Positions 35,483-44,895 are shown, numbered from the stretch's first letter. The stretch is 64,000 nt of DNA from Actinomycetes bacterium (GCA_029778715.1 JAKOPT010000027.1:20223-84222), one strand, 5' to 3'. Notes: generated from the sequence alone by a model not told the origin. Numbers and translations are program-made.

Positions 35483-36625
35483 ATGGGTGTACCCGCAGGC
35501 CCCTTGGCCGGTCTTCGTGTCGTCGAACTCGCCGGGATCGGCCCGGCCCCGTATGCCGCGCTGCTCCTCGCCGAACTCGGTGCCGACGTCGTGCGCATCG
35601 ACCGACCACCCTCGGCCCCCGGAGCGCTCGTCGGCGTCACCGGCCTGGACCGTTCCCGCCCGAGTGTGGCGGTCGACCTCAAGCACCCCGACGGGCCGGA
35701 GGTCGTGGCCCGCCTCACCGACGGGGCCGACGTCTTCCTGGAGGGTTTCCGTCCCGGCGTCGCCGAGCGCCTCGGCCTCGGTCCCGACGTCTTGTGCGCC
35801 CGCAACCCCCGCCTCATCTACGGCCGGATGACCGGCTGGGGTCAGGACGGGCCGTGGGCGCCGCGCGCTGGGCACGACATTGCGTATGCCGCGGTCACCG
35901 GTGCGCTCCACCTCGTCGGCCCGCCGAGCCACCCGACGATCCCCGTCAACGTCCTCGCCGACATGGGCGGCGGGACCCTCTTCCTCCTCGTCGGGGTGCT
36001 CGCGGCCTTGCAAGCGCGGCATACGACCGGGGAAGGCCAAGTGGTCGACGCGGCCATGGTCGACGGGGCAGCTTCCCTCGTCACCATGATCTACGGCATG
36101 CTCAACGCCGGCATCTGGCGGGACGAGCGCGGCGTCAACCTCCTCGACGGGGGCGCCCCCTTCTACGACACCTACCCGTGCGCCGACGGGAAGTTCCTCG
36201 CCGTCGGGTGCCTCGAACCCCAGTTCTACGCGCAGTTCCAGCGCATCGCCGGCGTCGAACTCGAAGGTGGCGAGTACGACGAGGAGCACTGGCCCGCCCA
36301 CCGCGAGACCATCGCCGCGGCCCTGGCCACCCGGACCCGCGACGAATGGGCCGCCCTCTTCGACGGCACCGACGCGTGCGTGGCCCCCGTCCTGTCCCTC
36401 GCCGAGGCCCCGCACCACCGGCACCTGCAGGCCCGCGGCACCTTCGTCGACACCCCGACCGGGCCGGTGCCCCGGGTGGCGCCGCGCTTCTCGGCCACTC
36501 CCGGGCTCGACCCGACGCCGGGACGCAGCGCGGGCGCCGACACCACGGCATACCTCACCACTCACGGGTTCACCCAGGCCGAGGTCGAGGCGTTCCTCGG
36601 CAGCGGCGCCATCGCCCAAGGCTGA
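35483..36625 (+). CDS. CaiB/BaiF family CoA-transferase (AMACR-like)
   Basis: A 380-aa class III CoA-transferase. GLRVVELAGIGPAPYAALLLAELGADVVRID, SRPSVAVDLKHPDG, EGFRPGVAERLGLGPD, RNPRLIYGRMTGWGQDGPWAPRAGHDIAYAA and GEGQVVDAAMVDG are the standard blocks. The G-HD segment (AGHDIAYAA) and MTGWGQ.GP favour the alpha-methylacyl-CoA racemase branch over a true transferase. That would epimerise 2-methyl-branched acyl-CoA for beta-oxidation. ATG 35483 has TATCGT exactly 6 nt upstream. It is followed by the lipid acyltransferase genes. Confidence 0.92.
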   Translation: MGVPAGPLAGLRVVELAGIGPAPYAALLLAELGADVVRIDRPPSAPGALVGVTGLDRSRPSVAVDLKHPDGPEVVARLTDGADVFLEGFRPGVAERLGLGPDVLCARNPRLIYGRMTGWGQDGPWAPRAGHDIAYAAVTGALHLVGPPSHPTIPVNVLADMGGGTLFLLVGVLAALQARHTTGEGQVVDAAMVDGAASLVTMIYGMLNAGIWRDERGVNLLDGGAPFYDTYPCADGKFLAVGCLEPQFYAQFQRIAGVELEGGEYDEEHWPAHRETIAAALATRTRDEWAALFDGTDACVAPVLSLAEAPHHRHLQARGTFVDTPTGPVPRVAPRFSATPGLDPTPGRSAGADTTAYLTTHGFTQAEVEAFLGSGAIAQG

Positions 36626-36719
36626 CCCGATCGGGCGCAGCGGCGGTCGGGGGCTGGGCAGAGCGCGGCCGGGGCATTAGGGTCGGGATTCCCAAGCCCC
36701 CACCGACGCGAGCCTGCCG

Positions 36720-37967
36720 ATGCCTCCCACCCGCCTGACCCCCGAGGACCGCGTCCTGCTGCGCAGCGACCGAGACCCGCGCGCCCGGGTGACGACCGGT
36801 GGGATCGCGCTGCTCAGCGGCCCGGCCGACGCCGCGCTGCTCCGCAGCCGGCTCGACCGGGCCAGCCGCACCCTCCCGATCCTGCGGGCCCGGGTCGTCG
36901 AGCCGGTCCTCGCCACGACCGAGCCGCGCTGGATCATCGACCCGGACTTCGACCTCGACCACCACGTGCGCCGGATCGCCCTCCCGGCGCCCGCCGACCA
37001 CGCCCAACTCCTCACCCTCGCCGAACAGATCATCGGCGCCGCCCTCGACCCCTCACGCCCCCTGTGGACCCTCACCCTCATCGAGGGGGTCGGTTCGGGT
37101 GCGGCGCTCGTCGCGGCGGCCTCGCCGTTGCTGCGGACGGAGACTGGGCCGATCGACCTGCTCGACCTGGCCCTGGACCGGTCCGCCGATGGGCGTCCGC
37201 TGCCGGCTCGCCCGGTGCCGACCGACCTCCAACCCCTCGAACTGGCCCAGATCGGCCTCCACGAGTTGCCGCTGCGCATGCTTGCCCTGGCCGCCGGTGG
37301 GGTGCAGAGCGCGGCCGGGCTGGCGATCCGGGTCGCCACCAACCCGGGCCGGGTCGTTGACGAGGCCGCCGCCGTCGTCGCGCCCCCGCCGCCGCGGCGG
37401 GGTTCGCCGTTGCTGGCCCGCCGGAGCGCGTCCCGGGCCCTGATCACCCTCCGGTTGCCGTGGCCGGGCACCGAGCCCGGTGCCGCGCGCAGCGCCGAAC
37501 GCGCCCACATCTCATGCGTGCGCGCCGGGCTGTTGCGCTACCACGACGAACTCGGGCTGCCGCGACGCTCGCTCGAATTCGTCGCGGCCCGCACCCCCGC
37601 CGGCATCGCTCGCGCCCTCGCCCCGGCCCACGACCGGGTCGCCATGCTCGGCCGGCTCGTCCCGTTGCTCCCCGACGGGGTCATCGATGCGGTCGCCCGG
37701 CCGGCGCGCGGGGCCGACGTCGCCGTCAGTCACCGCAGCGGCACGCTCGCCGGGTCCCTCGGCCGGGCCAGGGTGCGGGAGCGGTATGCCGTGGGGCCGG
37801 TTCCCGGCAACGCCGTCACCTCGGTGGCGCTCTCGACGGAGAGCACCCTGTTCGTCGCGGTGCGTTACGACACGGCGGCGGTGCGCGACGGCATACGGTT
37901 GGCACGTTGTCTCACCGAAGGGTTCGCGGACGTGGTGGATTCGACATCGACGAGGACGTCGGCATGA
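36720..37967 (+). CDS. WS/DGAT-like acyltransferase lacking the HHxxxDG motif
   Basis: A 415-aa protein with the overall layout of the wax ester synthase/diacylglycerol acyltransferase family and the position of Mycobacterium Rv2484c. LRSRLDRASRTLPILRARVV, DPDFDLDHHVRRIALP, DPSRPLWTLTLIEG and the C-terminal VAVSHRSGTLAGS, VGPVPGNAVTSVALSTE are typical. Where the catalytic HHxxxDG should follow (about residues 135-141) the sequence reads AASPLLRTETGPIDLLDL, so both histidines are missing and it may be inactive or work differently. The stop overlaps plsC (ATGA). There is no strong ribosome binding site for ATG 36720. Confidence 0.75.
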   Translation: MPPTRLTPEDRVLLRSDRDPRARVTTGGIALLSGPADAALLRSRLDRASRTLPILRARVVEPVLATTEPRWIIDPDFDLDHHVRRIALPAPADHAQLLTLAEQIIGAALDPSRPLWTLTLIEGVGSGAALVAAASPLLRTETGPIDLLDLALDRSADGRPLPARPVPTDLQPLELAQIGLHELPLRMLALAAGGVQSAAGLAIRVATNPGRVVDEAAAVVAPPPPRRGSPLLARRSASRALITLRLPWPGTEPGAARSAERAHISCVRAGLLRYHDELGLPRRSLEFVAARTPAGIARALAPAHDRVAMLGRLVPLLPDGVIDAVARPARGADVAVSHRSGTLAGSLGRARVRERYAVGPVPGNAVTSVALSTESTLFVAVRYDTAAVRDGIRLARCLTEGFADVVDSTSTRTSA

Positions 37968-39484
37968 GCGGCGAGCGGGTGCGCAGCGGCCGGGGATCGC
38001 AGTCTGCGGGTTCGATCGCCGAGGTGCTCGCCTCCCCGGCGGGCCCCCAGGTGGCGGCTTACTTCGACCTTGACGGCACCCTCGTCGCGGGGTTCACCGC
38101 CCTCGTCCACTCCAAACACCAACTCCTGTCCCGCGAGGTGGGGGCCGCGGAGGCGTTGCGGCTGATCTCGACGGCCATCGACTTCCAACTGGGCCGCGCC
38201 GGGTTCGACAAACTCATCACCGGCGGCGCCATGGCTCTTCAGGGCCAGTTGTTGAGCGACCTCGACGCGTTGGGGGAGAAGATCTTTCGCGCCGACATCG
38301 CCGACCTGCTCTACCCCGAGACCCGCGCGCTCGTGCGCGCCCACCAGGCCCGCGACCACACGGTCGTCCTGTGCAGTTCGGCGACCTCGATCCAGGTCGA
38401 GCCGGTCGCGGCCTACCTCGGGGTCGAGGAAGTCGTCTGCAACCGGTTCGTCACCGACGACGAGGGACGGGTCACCGGCGAGGTCGTCGCCCCCATCATC
38501 TGGGGCGAAGGCAAGGCCACTGCGGCCCAGCGCTATTCGGATGAGCACGGGCTCGACCTGGAGCACGCCTGGTTCTACGCCGACGGCGACGAGGACGTCG
38601 CCTTGATGCACCTCGTCGGGCATCCACGGCCCACCAACCCGGGCCCGCACATGACCAAGGTCGCCCAGCGCCGGGGCTGGCCGATCGCGCGCTATTCGAG
38701 CCGGGGCGGCTCAAGCGTCGGGGGGCTGGTGCGGGCCGCGATGGGGCTCGGGGTCCTCGGCCCGATCACCGCCCTGGGCACCGCCCGGGCCATGTTGAGC
38801 CGCGACAAGCGCAAGGGCCTCAACGTCCTCACCGCGACCTGGCCGGGGCTCTACCTCGAGATGCACGGCGTCCGCGTCTACGTCATCGGCGGCGCCAACG
38901 CCGACGCCCAACGCCCCGCCGTGTTCCTCTTCAACCACCGCAACCAGTTCGACGCCTTCATGGCCGCCGCTGTCGTCCGCGACAACTTCACCGCGGTGGC
39001 GAAGAAGGAACTGAAGATGCACCCGCTCTTCGGCACGTTCGGGCGGCTCATGGACATGGCCTTCATCGACCGCGCCGACAGCGCCTCAGCGGTGGACTCG
39101 ATGCGCGAGATCGAGGCCCTGGCGGCCCAGGGGTTGTCGATCATCATCGCCCCCGAGGGCACCCGCCTGGACACCCACGAGGTCGGCGAGTTCAAGAAGG
39201 GCGCCTTCATCATGGCGATGTCGGCCGGGCTGCCGGTCGTGCCCATCGTCATCCGCAACGCCGACGACGTCGCCGGCCGCGACTCCCTGACGCTGCACTC
39301 CGGTGACATCGACGTCGCCGTGCTCCCGCCCATCGACGTGTCGGCCTGGGACCGGGACGCCCTCGACGACCACATCGAGCAGGTGCGGGCGGCATATCTC
39401 GACCTGCTCGCCGACTGGCCCGAGAGCGAGGACGACCCGCGGTTGCAACCCGCCGATCCGGCCGACGAGGAGGCGGGCCGGTGA
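37964..39484 (+). CDS. plsC: Fused HAD-IB hydrolase / 1-acylglycerol-3-phosphate acyltransferase
   Basis: A 506-aa two-domain protein like Mycobacterium Rv2483c. Residues about 25-240 form an HAD-IB phosphatase (AAYFDLDGTLVAGF with DxDGT, VLCSSATS, WFYADGDEDVALM). After a membrane-associated linker, residues about 290-470 are PlsC-like: FLFNHRNQFDAF (HxxxxD), KKELKMHPLFGTFGRLMDMAFIDR, IIAPEGTRLDTHEVGEFKKGAFIMA and LPVVPIVIRN. It should acylate lysophosphatidic acid to phosphatidic acid, with the HAD part perhaps removing phosphate. ATG 37964 overlaps the previous stop. The ORF-track start at 37460 is wrong. Confidence 0.92.
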   Translation: MSGERVRSGRGSQSAGSIAEVLASPAGPQVAAYFDLDGTLVAGFTALVHSKHQLLSREVGAAEALRLISTAIDFQLGRAGFDKLITGGAMALQGQLLSDLDALGEKIFRADIADLLYPETRALVRAHQARDHTVVLCSSATSIQVEPVAAYLGVEEVVCNRFVTDDEGRVTGEVVAPIIWGEGKATAAQRYSDEHGLDLEHAWFYADGDEDVALMHLVGHPRPTNPGPHMTKVAQRRGWPIARYSSRGGSSVGGLVRAAMGLGVLGPITALGTARAMLSRDKRKGLNVLTATWPGLYLEMHGVRVYVIGGANADAQRPAVFLFNHRNQFDAFMAAAVVRDNFTAVAKKELKMHPLFGTFGRLMDMAFIDRADSASAVDSMREIEALAAQGLSIIIAPEGTRLDTHEVGEFKKGAFIMAMSAGLPVVPIVIRNADDVAGRDSLTLHSGDIDVAVLPPIDVSAWDRDALDDHIEQVRAAYLDLLADWPESEDDPRLQPADPADEEAGR

Positions 39485-41826
39485 CCGGCGGCATCGACGT
39501 CCTCGTGCTCGCTGCCACCCGCACCCCCGTCGAGGAATCCCTCGTCCGTGACTGGGTGCGCCGCGAGGTCGAGCCGCGCTACGGCTCGACCCGGATCGTG
39601 ACGCTGCCGGCCCTCGCCGCCCCGCCCGCGGCATACGCCGACTTGGGGGCCGCGCTCACCGACCCCGACCTCCTGCTCATGCCGGCCCATGTCGTCTGGC
39701 GGCCCGGCGAGAAGGACGGGCATCGGCGGGTGCCGCTCACCGACCTACTCCGCGCCCGCAACCCCTACCACCCGGCGGCCCGGCACCAGCGCGCCATCGC
39801 CGACGGCGACCCAGACCGGGCTCCCGTCATCGCGGGCGTGCCCGCCACCGCCGGCTTCCTCCGGCAGCGGTATGCCGAGACTCACCATGGCGCCGCCGCC
39901 GGTGACGAGCAGCTGGGCCGGTTCGTCGCCCGGCGCGCCCGGCTGGGGTTGGAGCGGGCCGACCGGACCGTGCTCGGGCCGCAATTCCGCTCCCCGGGGT
40001 TCCTCACCGAGGAGATCCTGCACTCGGGGCGGTTCCGGGCCGGGCTGTCGGCGCTTGCGGCGCGGCTCGGGCCCGACGTCGCCTCGGAGGCCAAGGCGCA
40101 GGAGATCCTCGACGAACTCGCGACGGGGTGGGGGCGCCTCGCCGTCGACCTCGTGCCCCGGATCGACCGGATGGTGTTCCAGCGCGGCTTCGACCCCAAC
40201 ATCGACGTCGTGCCCGGCGAACTCGACCGGTTGCGCACGACCGTCGCGGGCCTGCCCGTCATCTTCTTGTGGTCGCACCGCTCCAACCTCGACACCCGGG
40301 TGCTCAACGTCGCGCTCTACGAGAACGGGCTGCCGCTGCCGCACCTGTTCGCCGGCATCAACATGGCCTTCGGTCCCATGGGGCCGATCTTGCGCCGGGC
40401 CGGCACCATCTTCATCCGGCGCAGTTTCGGCGGAGACGAGCTCTACAAGTACGTCCTCAAGGAGTTCGTCGGCTACCTCACCGAGAAGCGGTTCAACCTC
40501 TCGTGGTCGATCGAGGGCACCCGCTCCCGCACCGGCAAGATGCTGCCGCCCAAACTCGGCCTCCTCGGCTACACCGCCGAGGCCTATCTCGCCGGCCGGG
40601 CCGACGACATCATGCTCCAGCCGGTGTCCATCACTTTCGACCAGTTGCACGAAATCGGGGAGTATGCCGCGTACGCCCGCGGGGGACGCAAGGCGGCCGA
40701 GGGGATGGCCTGGCTCCTCGGGTTCATCAAGGCCCAGGGGGAACGGCATTTCGGCAAGATCTACGTCCGGTTCCCCGAGCCGGTGTCGATGCGCTCGTTG
40801 CTCGGGGCACCTGGCGGGGTGACGACGACCGACCCGCAAGCGCGGCAGTTGGCGTTGCAGAAGACCGCCTTCGAGGTCGCCTGGCGGATCAACGAGGCGA
40901 CGCCGGTGACGTCGGTGGCGCTCGTGACGTCGGCGTTGCTCGCGGCGCGGGGGATGGCGTTGACGACGAGCCAGGTCCACACGGCGCTGCGAGGCAACCT
41001 CGACTATCTGGAGCAGCGCGGCATACCGGTCGTCGAATCGGTCGCCGGGTTGCGCGACCTCGACGGCGTCGAGGCGACCCTGCAAACCCTCGCCGGCCCC
41101 GGCGGCATCGTCACCCGCGTCGACGGCGCCCGCGACGTCGTCTGGCACATCACCACCGACGACCAACTCGCAGCGACCTTCTACCGCAACTCGATCATCC
41201 ACGTGTTCTTGAACTCGGGCTTGTGCGAGATCGCGCTCGTCCTCGCCGCTCAGGAACCGCCCGGGCCTGGCCGAATCGAGGCGTTCTGGCGGTGGGTTAT
41301 GGAGCTGCGGGATGTGCTCAAGTTCGAGTTCTATTTCAAGGATCGAGCCGAGTTCCGCCGCCAGATCGAGAGCGAAGTGGCGCGCTCCGGGGCGGACTGG
41401 GAGGAACGCCTGGCCGCCGACCCGGTCGACGTGCGCGCGCTGCTCGTCCCCCGGGCACCGCTCACGGCGGCGTTCATGCTGCGGCCCTTCATCGAGGCCT
41501 ACCTCATCGTCGCCGATGTCGTCTCGCGCCTCGACGGCGAGATCGACAAGGCCGCGACGATCACGGAGGCGCTGGCCCTGGGCGAGCAGTTCCTTGCCCA
41601 GAAGCGGATCCAGTCCGCCGAACCGGTGTCGGCGCTGCTCTTCGAAACCGGTCTGAAGGTCATGGCCAACCGGGGCTTGCTCGCCGCCGCCCCCGATCGT
41701 GAGGCGCGCGTCAATGCCTTCGAGGATGAGCTGGAGGGGCGGGTGCTGGCCGCGATCATCACCATCGAGGACCTGATGTTCTCCCTGTTCGTCCGGGATC
41801 GGCAACGGCTCTCCCCGTCGGGGTGA
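39481..41826 (+). CDS. plsB: Glycerol-3-phosphate 1-O-acyltransferase
   Basis: A 781-aa PlsB-type membrane-associated acyltransferase, the first step of phospholipid synthesis and the counterpart of Mycobacterium Rv2482c. The four catalytic motifs are visible: FLWSHRSNLDTRVLN (HxxxxD), AGTIFIRRSFGGDELYKYVLKEF, SIEGTRSRTGKMLPPKLG and LQPVSITFDQ. Length fits the family. GTG 39481 overlaps the plsC stop by 4 bp, so 36720-41826 is one operon covering both acylations of glycerol phosphate. Confidence 0.95.
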   Translation: MTGGIDVLVLAATRTPVEESLVRDWVRREVEPRYGSTRIVTLPALAAPPAAYADLGAALTDPDLLLMPAHVVWRPGEKDGHRRVPLTDLLRARNPYHPAARHQRAIADGDPDRAPVIAGVPATAGFLRQRYAETHHGAAAGDEQLGRFVARRARLGLERADRTVLGPQFRSPGFLTEEILHSGRFRAGLSALAARLGPDVASEAKAQEILDELATGWGRLAVDLVPRIDRMVFQRGFDPNIDVVPGELDRLRTTVAGLPVIFLWSHRSNLDTRVLNVALYENGLPLPHLFAGINMAFGPMGPILRRAGTIFIRRSFGGDELYKYVLKEFVGYLTEKRFNLSWSIEGTRSRTGKMLPPKLGLLGYTAEAYLAGRADDIMLQPVSITFDQLHEIGEYAAYARGGRKAAEGMAWLLGFIKAQGERHFGKIYVRFPEPVSMRSLLGAPGGVTTTDPQARQLALQKTAFEVAWRINEATPVTSVALVTSALLAARGMALTTSQVHTALRGNLDYLEQRGIPVVESVAGLRDLDGVEATLQTLAGPGGIVTRVDGARDVVWHITTDDQLAATFYRNSIIHVFLNSGLCEIALVLAAQEPPGPGRIEAFWRWVMELRDVLKFEFYFKDRAEFRRQIESEVARSGADWEERLAADPVDVRALLVPRAPLTAAFMLRPFIEAYLIVADVVSRLDGEIDKAATITEALALGEQFLAQKRIQSAEPVSALLFETGLKVMANRGLLAAAPDREARVNAFEDELEGRVLAAIITIEDLMFSLFVRDRQRLSPSG

Positions 41827-41946
41827 ACGCCGACCACGGCTGCGGTTGGGGGACGGCTCCCCAATCGGGCCGGTGTCAATCCCACTGAGCGGGTTTGGCC
41901 CGGTGCACTCGCTTCTCCACGGCGGGGCAGATGCGAGAGTAAGGCC

Positions 41947-42846
41947 ATGGAACTGAGCAGGGACGCAATTTCAGTGATTGTCGAGGAAGGGATCGCCCGG
42001 ATCACGCTCGACGCTCCGCAGCGGCTCAACGCCGTCGATCCGCCGATGCTCGCGGCCTTTCACTTCGTACTCGACACGTTGGACCGAGACCCCCTGGTGC
42101 GGGTGATTGCCGTCGCCGGGGCCGGCCGGGGATTCTGTGCCGGCGCTGATATCGGCTCGGGTGATGTCGGCCGAGCTGGCCCTGGCCCCGGGCCGCAGTC
42201 AGGGACCGACGAGGACGAGCAAGAGCATCCCGATGGGCCGGATATGAGCGGGACGGGCAGCCCGCTTGACGGCACCCTCTTCGGGTTGGGGAAGGTGATT
42301 CGCCGGATGGCTCAAGCCCGCACGCCGATCGTGGCCCTCGTCGACGGGGTCGCGGCGGGTGCGGGGGTCTCCGTGGCCCTCGCCTGCGACTACATCTTGG
42401 CCAGTGAGGCGGCATCCTTCGTCTTGGCCTTCGCCAAGATCGGGCTCATGCCCGACGGTGGGGCGACCGCGCTGGTGGCCGCCAACATCGGGCGGGCGCG
42501 GGCGATGCGGCTGGCCCTCACCGGGGAACGGCTGGACGCGGCGACGGCCGAGCGCTGGGGGCTCGTCTCCGAACTGGTATCGGTGGAACAGTTCGAGGCC
42601 CGCGCCCAAAAGTTGCTCTACTTCTTGGCCGCAGGCGCGCCCGCGGCGATGGCCGCGACCCGGCAAGCGATCAATGCCGCCACGCTCGATATCGAGGCCA
42701 CCCTTACCCGTGAAGAGCAGGACCAGTCCGCGTTGCTGCGCACCGACGACTTCGCCGAGGGCGTCACGGCCTTCCGGGAGCGCCGCCCCGCGCGCTTCGC
42801 CAGCGCCCGACCCCTCGCGTCACCTTTTCCCGCCGCAACCACCTAA
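41947..42846 (+). CDS. Enoyl-CoA hydratase/isomerase
   Basis: A 299-aa crotonase-fold protein. RITLDAPQRLNAVDPPMLAAFHFVLD, VAGAGRGFCAGADIG (first oxyanion-hole strand), VDGVAAGAGVSVALACDYILASEAASFVLAFAKIGLMPDGGAT with the catalytic-region acidic residues, and a C-terminal acyl-binding helix are present. An unusual acidic insert (GPGPQSGTDEDEQEHPDGPD) of about 40 residues follows the first oxyanion loop. In mycobacteria echA14 lies near the same plsB-plsC genes. The last codons overlap a family D repeat that also occurs at 60535, so the C-terminus SPFPAATT may derive from it. Confidence 0.9.
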   Translation: MELSRDAISVIVEEGIARITLDAPQRLNAVDPPMLAAFHFVLDTLDRDPLVRVIAVAGAGRGFCAGADIGSGDVGRAGPGPGPQSGTDEDEQEHPDGPDMSGTGSPLDGTLFGLGKVIRRMAQARTPIVALVDGVAAGAGVSVALACDYILASEAASFVLAFAKIGLMPDGGATALVAANIGRARAMRLALTGERLDAATAERWGLVSELVSVEQFEARAQKLLYFLAAGAPAAMAATRQAINAATLDIEATLTREEQDQSALLRTDDFAEGVTAFRERRPARFASARPLASPFPAATT

Positions 42847-42896
42847 CGTCCACTTCGCCCCCCAACAGTCGGGGGGCGAAGTGCCCCTTTCCCACC
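42819..42896. repeat. Inverted-repeat family D, copy 1, overlapping a gene end
   Basis: A 78-bp element containing perfect 13-bp arms CACTTCGCCCCCC/GGGGGGCGAAGTG (42851-42883), flanked by GTCACC(T)TTTCCCGCCG on the left and CCCCTTTCCC on the right. Both flanks and the stem recur at 60535-60613. Its left end lies inside the last codons of the enoyl-CoA hydratase gene. Confidence 0.85.
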
Positions 42897-43018
42897 TGAA
42901 CCTCGACCGCCACGGGCCCGCGAACGACGCCGCACGGCATACCGGCCCGACGGTGAAGGCACTCGCCAAAGGGGAACACTCCTGACGAATCGGGGGCGAC
43001 TCGGGTTACGTTGGACCG

Positions 43019-44035
43019 GTGCCCGACCGAGCGAACCCGCCCGCGCCTCGCCATGACGCGTGGTCGCCGGCCGATCTGCGCGTGTCCAAGGCCGCCGCGG
43101 GGCTGCGCATCAGCGTCGTCATCCCCGCCCGCGACGAAGAGGACACCGTCGGGGACGTCGTCGCCGCCGTCAAGGCCGCCTGGCTCGACGAGGTCCCCCT
43201 CATCGACGAGATCGTCGTCATCGACTCCGACTCCGCCGACGCCACGGCGAACCGGGCCCGGCGAGCCGGCGCGCGGGTGTATGCCGCGGCCCAGGTGCGC
43301 CCCGACCTCGGCCCGGCGCAGGGCAAAGGCGAGGCGCTGTGGAAGGCGCTGCACGTGACGGTCGGCGACATTCTCGTCTTCCTCGACGCCGACCTCATCG
43401 AGTGGGGACCCCACTTCGTGCCGGGCCTGCTCGGGCCGCTCCTCACCGAGCCGACGACTCAGTTGGTCAAGGCGCTCTACCACCGCCCGCTCCTCGACGC
43501 CGACGGCCACGAAGCCGAAACCGGCGGCCGGGTCACCGAACTCGTCGCCCGCCCGCTCCTCGCCCTCGATGCCCCCGAACTCGCCGGCGTCGTCCAACCC
43601 CTCGCCGGCGAGTGGGCGATCCGCCGACGACTCTTCGAATCCCTCTGGGTGCCCGTCGGATACGGCGTCGAGATCGCCGCGCTCCTCGACACCTACCGGG
43701 GCCACGGGGCCGGCGCCATCGCCCAGGTCGACCTGGGGCGGCGGGCCCACCGCCACCACCGGCACGACACCCTCGGGCCGATGGCGGTGCAGGTCATGGC
43801 CGCGGCCCGGCGCCGGCTCGCCACCTCCCCCGAACCTCGCGCCGACGTCGTCCGGTTGCGTCAGTTCGACCCGGTCGCCGGGGGTTTCGCGGCCCGGGAC
43901 CGTCGCGTCGATGTCGTCGAACGCCCGCCCGCCGTTTCCATCGACGGGTATGCCGCGGGGCTGGCCGCCCGCGTCGAGAGACTCGCTGGCCTCGCTGCCG
44001 ACCTGGGCCGCCACGGGTCACGGGGGGCGTCATGA
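43019..44035 (+). CDS. gpgS: Glucosyl-3-phosphoglycerate synthase
   Basis: A 338-aa GT81 family glycosyltransferase. In mycobacteria it makes glucosyl-3-phosphoglycerate from NDP-glucose and 3-phosphoglycerate for methylglucose lipopolysaccharide. SVVIPARDEEDTVGDVVAAV, EIVVIDSDSADATANRARRAGARV, GKGEALWKALHVTVGDILVFLDADL (metal-binding DAD) and FVPGLLGPLL are diagnostic, as is GYGVEIAALLDTYRGHGAGAIAQVDLGRRAHRHH. GTG 43019 has TACGTT exactly 6 nt upstream (leaderless). It overlaps folP by 4 bp, as in Rv1208-Rv1207 of Mycobacterium. Confidence 0.94.
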   Translation: MPDRANPPAPRHDAWSPADLRVSKAAAGLRISVVIPARDEEDTVGDVVAAVKAAWLDEVPLIDEIVVIDSDSADATANRARRAGARVYAAAQVRPDLGPAQGKGEALWKALHVTVGDILVFLDADLIEWGPHFVPGLLGPLLTEPTTQLVKALYHRPLLDADGHEAETGGRVTELVARPLLALDAPELAGVVQPLAGEWAIRRRLFESLWVPVGYGVEIAALLDTYRGHGAGAIAQVDLGRRAHRHHRHDTLGPMAVQVMAAARRRLATSPEPRADVVRLRQFDPVAGGFAARDRRVDVVERPPAVSIDGYAAGLAARVERLAGLAADLGRHGSRGAS

Positions 44036-44895
44036 GGTTCCGGCTCGGACGGCATACGTATGCCGCGCACGACCGCCTCGTCATGGCGATCGTCAACCGC
44101 ACGACCGATTCCTTCTACGACCGGGGGGCCACCTGGGAGGACGACGCGGCCTACGCCCGGGTCCGGCAGGTGATTGCCGAAGGGGCCGACCTCGTCGACA
44201 TCGGTGGGATCAAGGCGGCCCCGGGCGCGGAGGTGCCGGTGGCCGAGGAGTTGCGCCGGGTGGTGCCGTTCGTTGAGGGGGTGCGGGCCGAGCATCCCGA
44301 CCTGACGATTTCGGTCGACACGTATCGCGCCGAGGTGGCCGACGCCGTGCTCGCCGCGGGGGCCGATGTCGTCAACGACGCCTGGGGCGGGGCCGACCCC
44401 GACCTGCCCGCCGTCGTCGCCGCTCACGGTGCCGGGTTGGTGCTCACCCACACCGGCGGGCAGCGGGTGCGCACCCGCCCGCACCGGATCGAGTACGACG
44501 ACGTCGTCGCCGCGGTCGCCGAGTCGCTGCTCATGCAGGCGGAGGCGGCGGTGGCTGCCGGGGTCGAGCGCGAGCGCATCGTCATCGACCCGGCGCACGA
44601 TTTCGGCAAGAACACCTGGCACTCCCTCGAGTGCACCCGCCGTCTCGACGAGTTGGTCGGGCTCGGCTGGCCGGTGCTGGTCTCCTTGTCCAACAAGGAT
44701 TTCGTCGGCGAGTCGCTCGGCCGTGAGGTCGGTGAGCGGGTCATCGGCACGCTGGCGACGACGGCGGTGTCGGCGTGGCTGGGCGCCCACATCTACCGGG
44801 TGCACGAGGTCCGCGAGACCCGGGACGTGCTCGACATGGTGTCGGTCATCCGCGGCGATCTGCCGCCGATGCGCGTGACCCGGGGGTTGGCATGA
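44032..44895 (+). CDS. folP2: Dihydropteroate synthase-like protein, FolP2 type
   Basis: A 287-aa TIM-barrel protein of the dihydropteroate synthase family. The first block reads MAIVNRTTDSFYDRGATWED, matching the FolP2 subgroup (NRTxDSFYD) and not the true DHPS ILNVTPDSFSDGG. LVDIGGIKAAPGA replaces the usual DIGGESTRPGA, so a pterin-binding segment is altered. IVIDPAHDFGKNTWHSLECTRRL and SLSNKDFVGESL follow. Mycobacterial FolP2 next to gpgS lacks detectable DHPS activity, so its substrate may differ. ATG 44032 overlaps the gpgS stop. The track start at 43060 is inside gpgS. Confidence 0.88.
   Translation: MRFRLGRHTYAAHDRLVMAIVNRTTDSFYDRGATWEDDAAYARVRQVIAEGADLVDIGGIKAAPGAEVPVAEELRRVVPFVEGVRAEHPDLTISVDTYRAEVADAVLAAGADVVNDAWGGADPDLPAVVAAHGAGLVLTHTGGQRVRTRPHRIEYDDVVAAVAESLLMQAEAAVAAGVERERIVIDPAHDFGKNTWHSLECTRRLDELVGLGWPVLVSLSNKDFVGESLGREVGERVIGTLATTAVSAWLGAHIYRVHEVRETRDVLDMVSVIRGDLPPMRVTRGLA

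Noticed and set aside
41947-42846. Frameshift or chimera in the enoyl-CoA hydratase because of an odd acidic segment
   Set aside because: Reading frame and flanking crotonase motifs are continuous. It is an in-frame insert.
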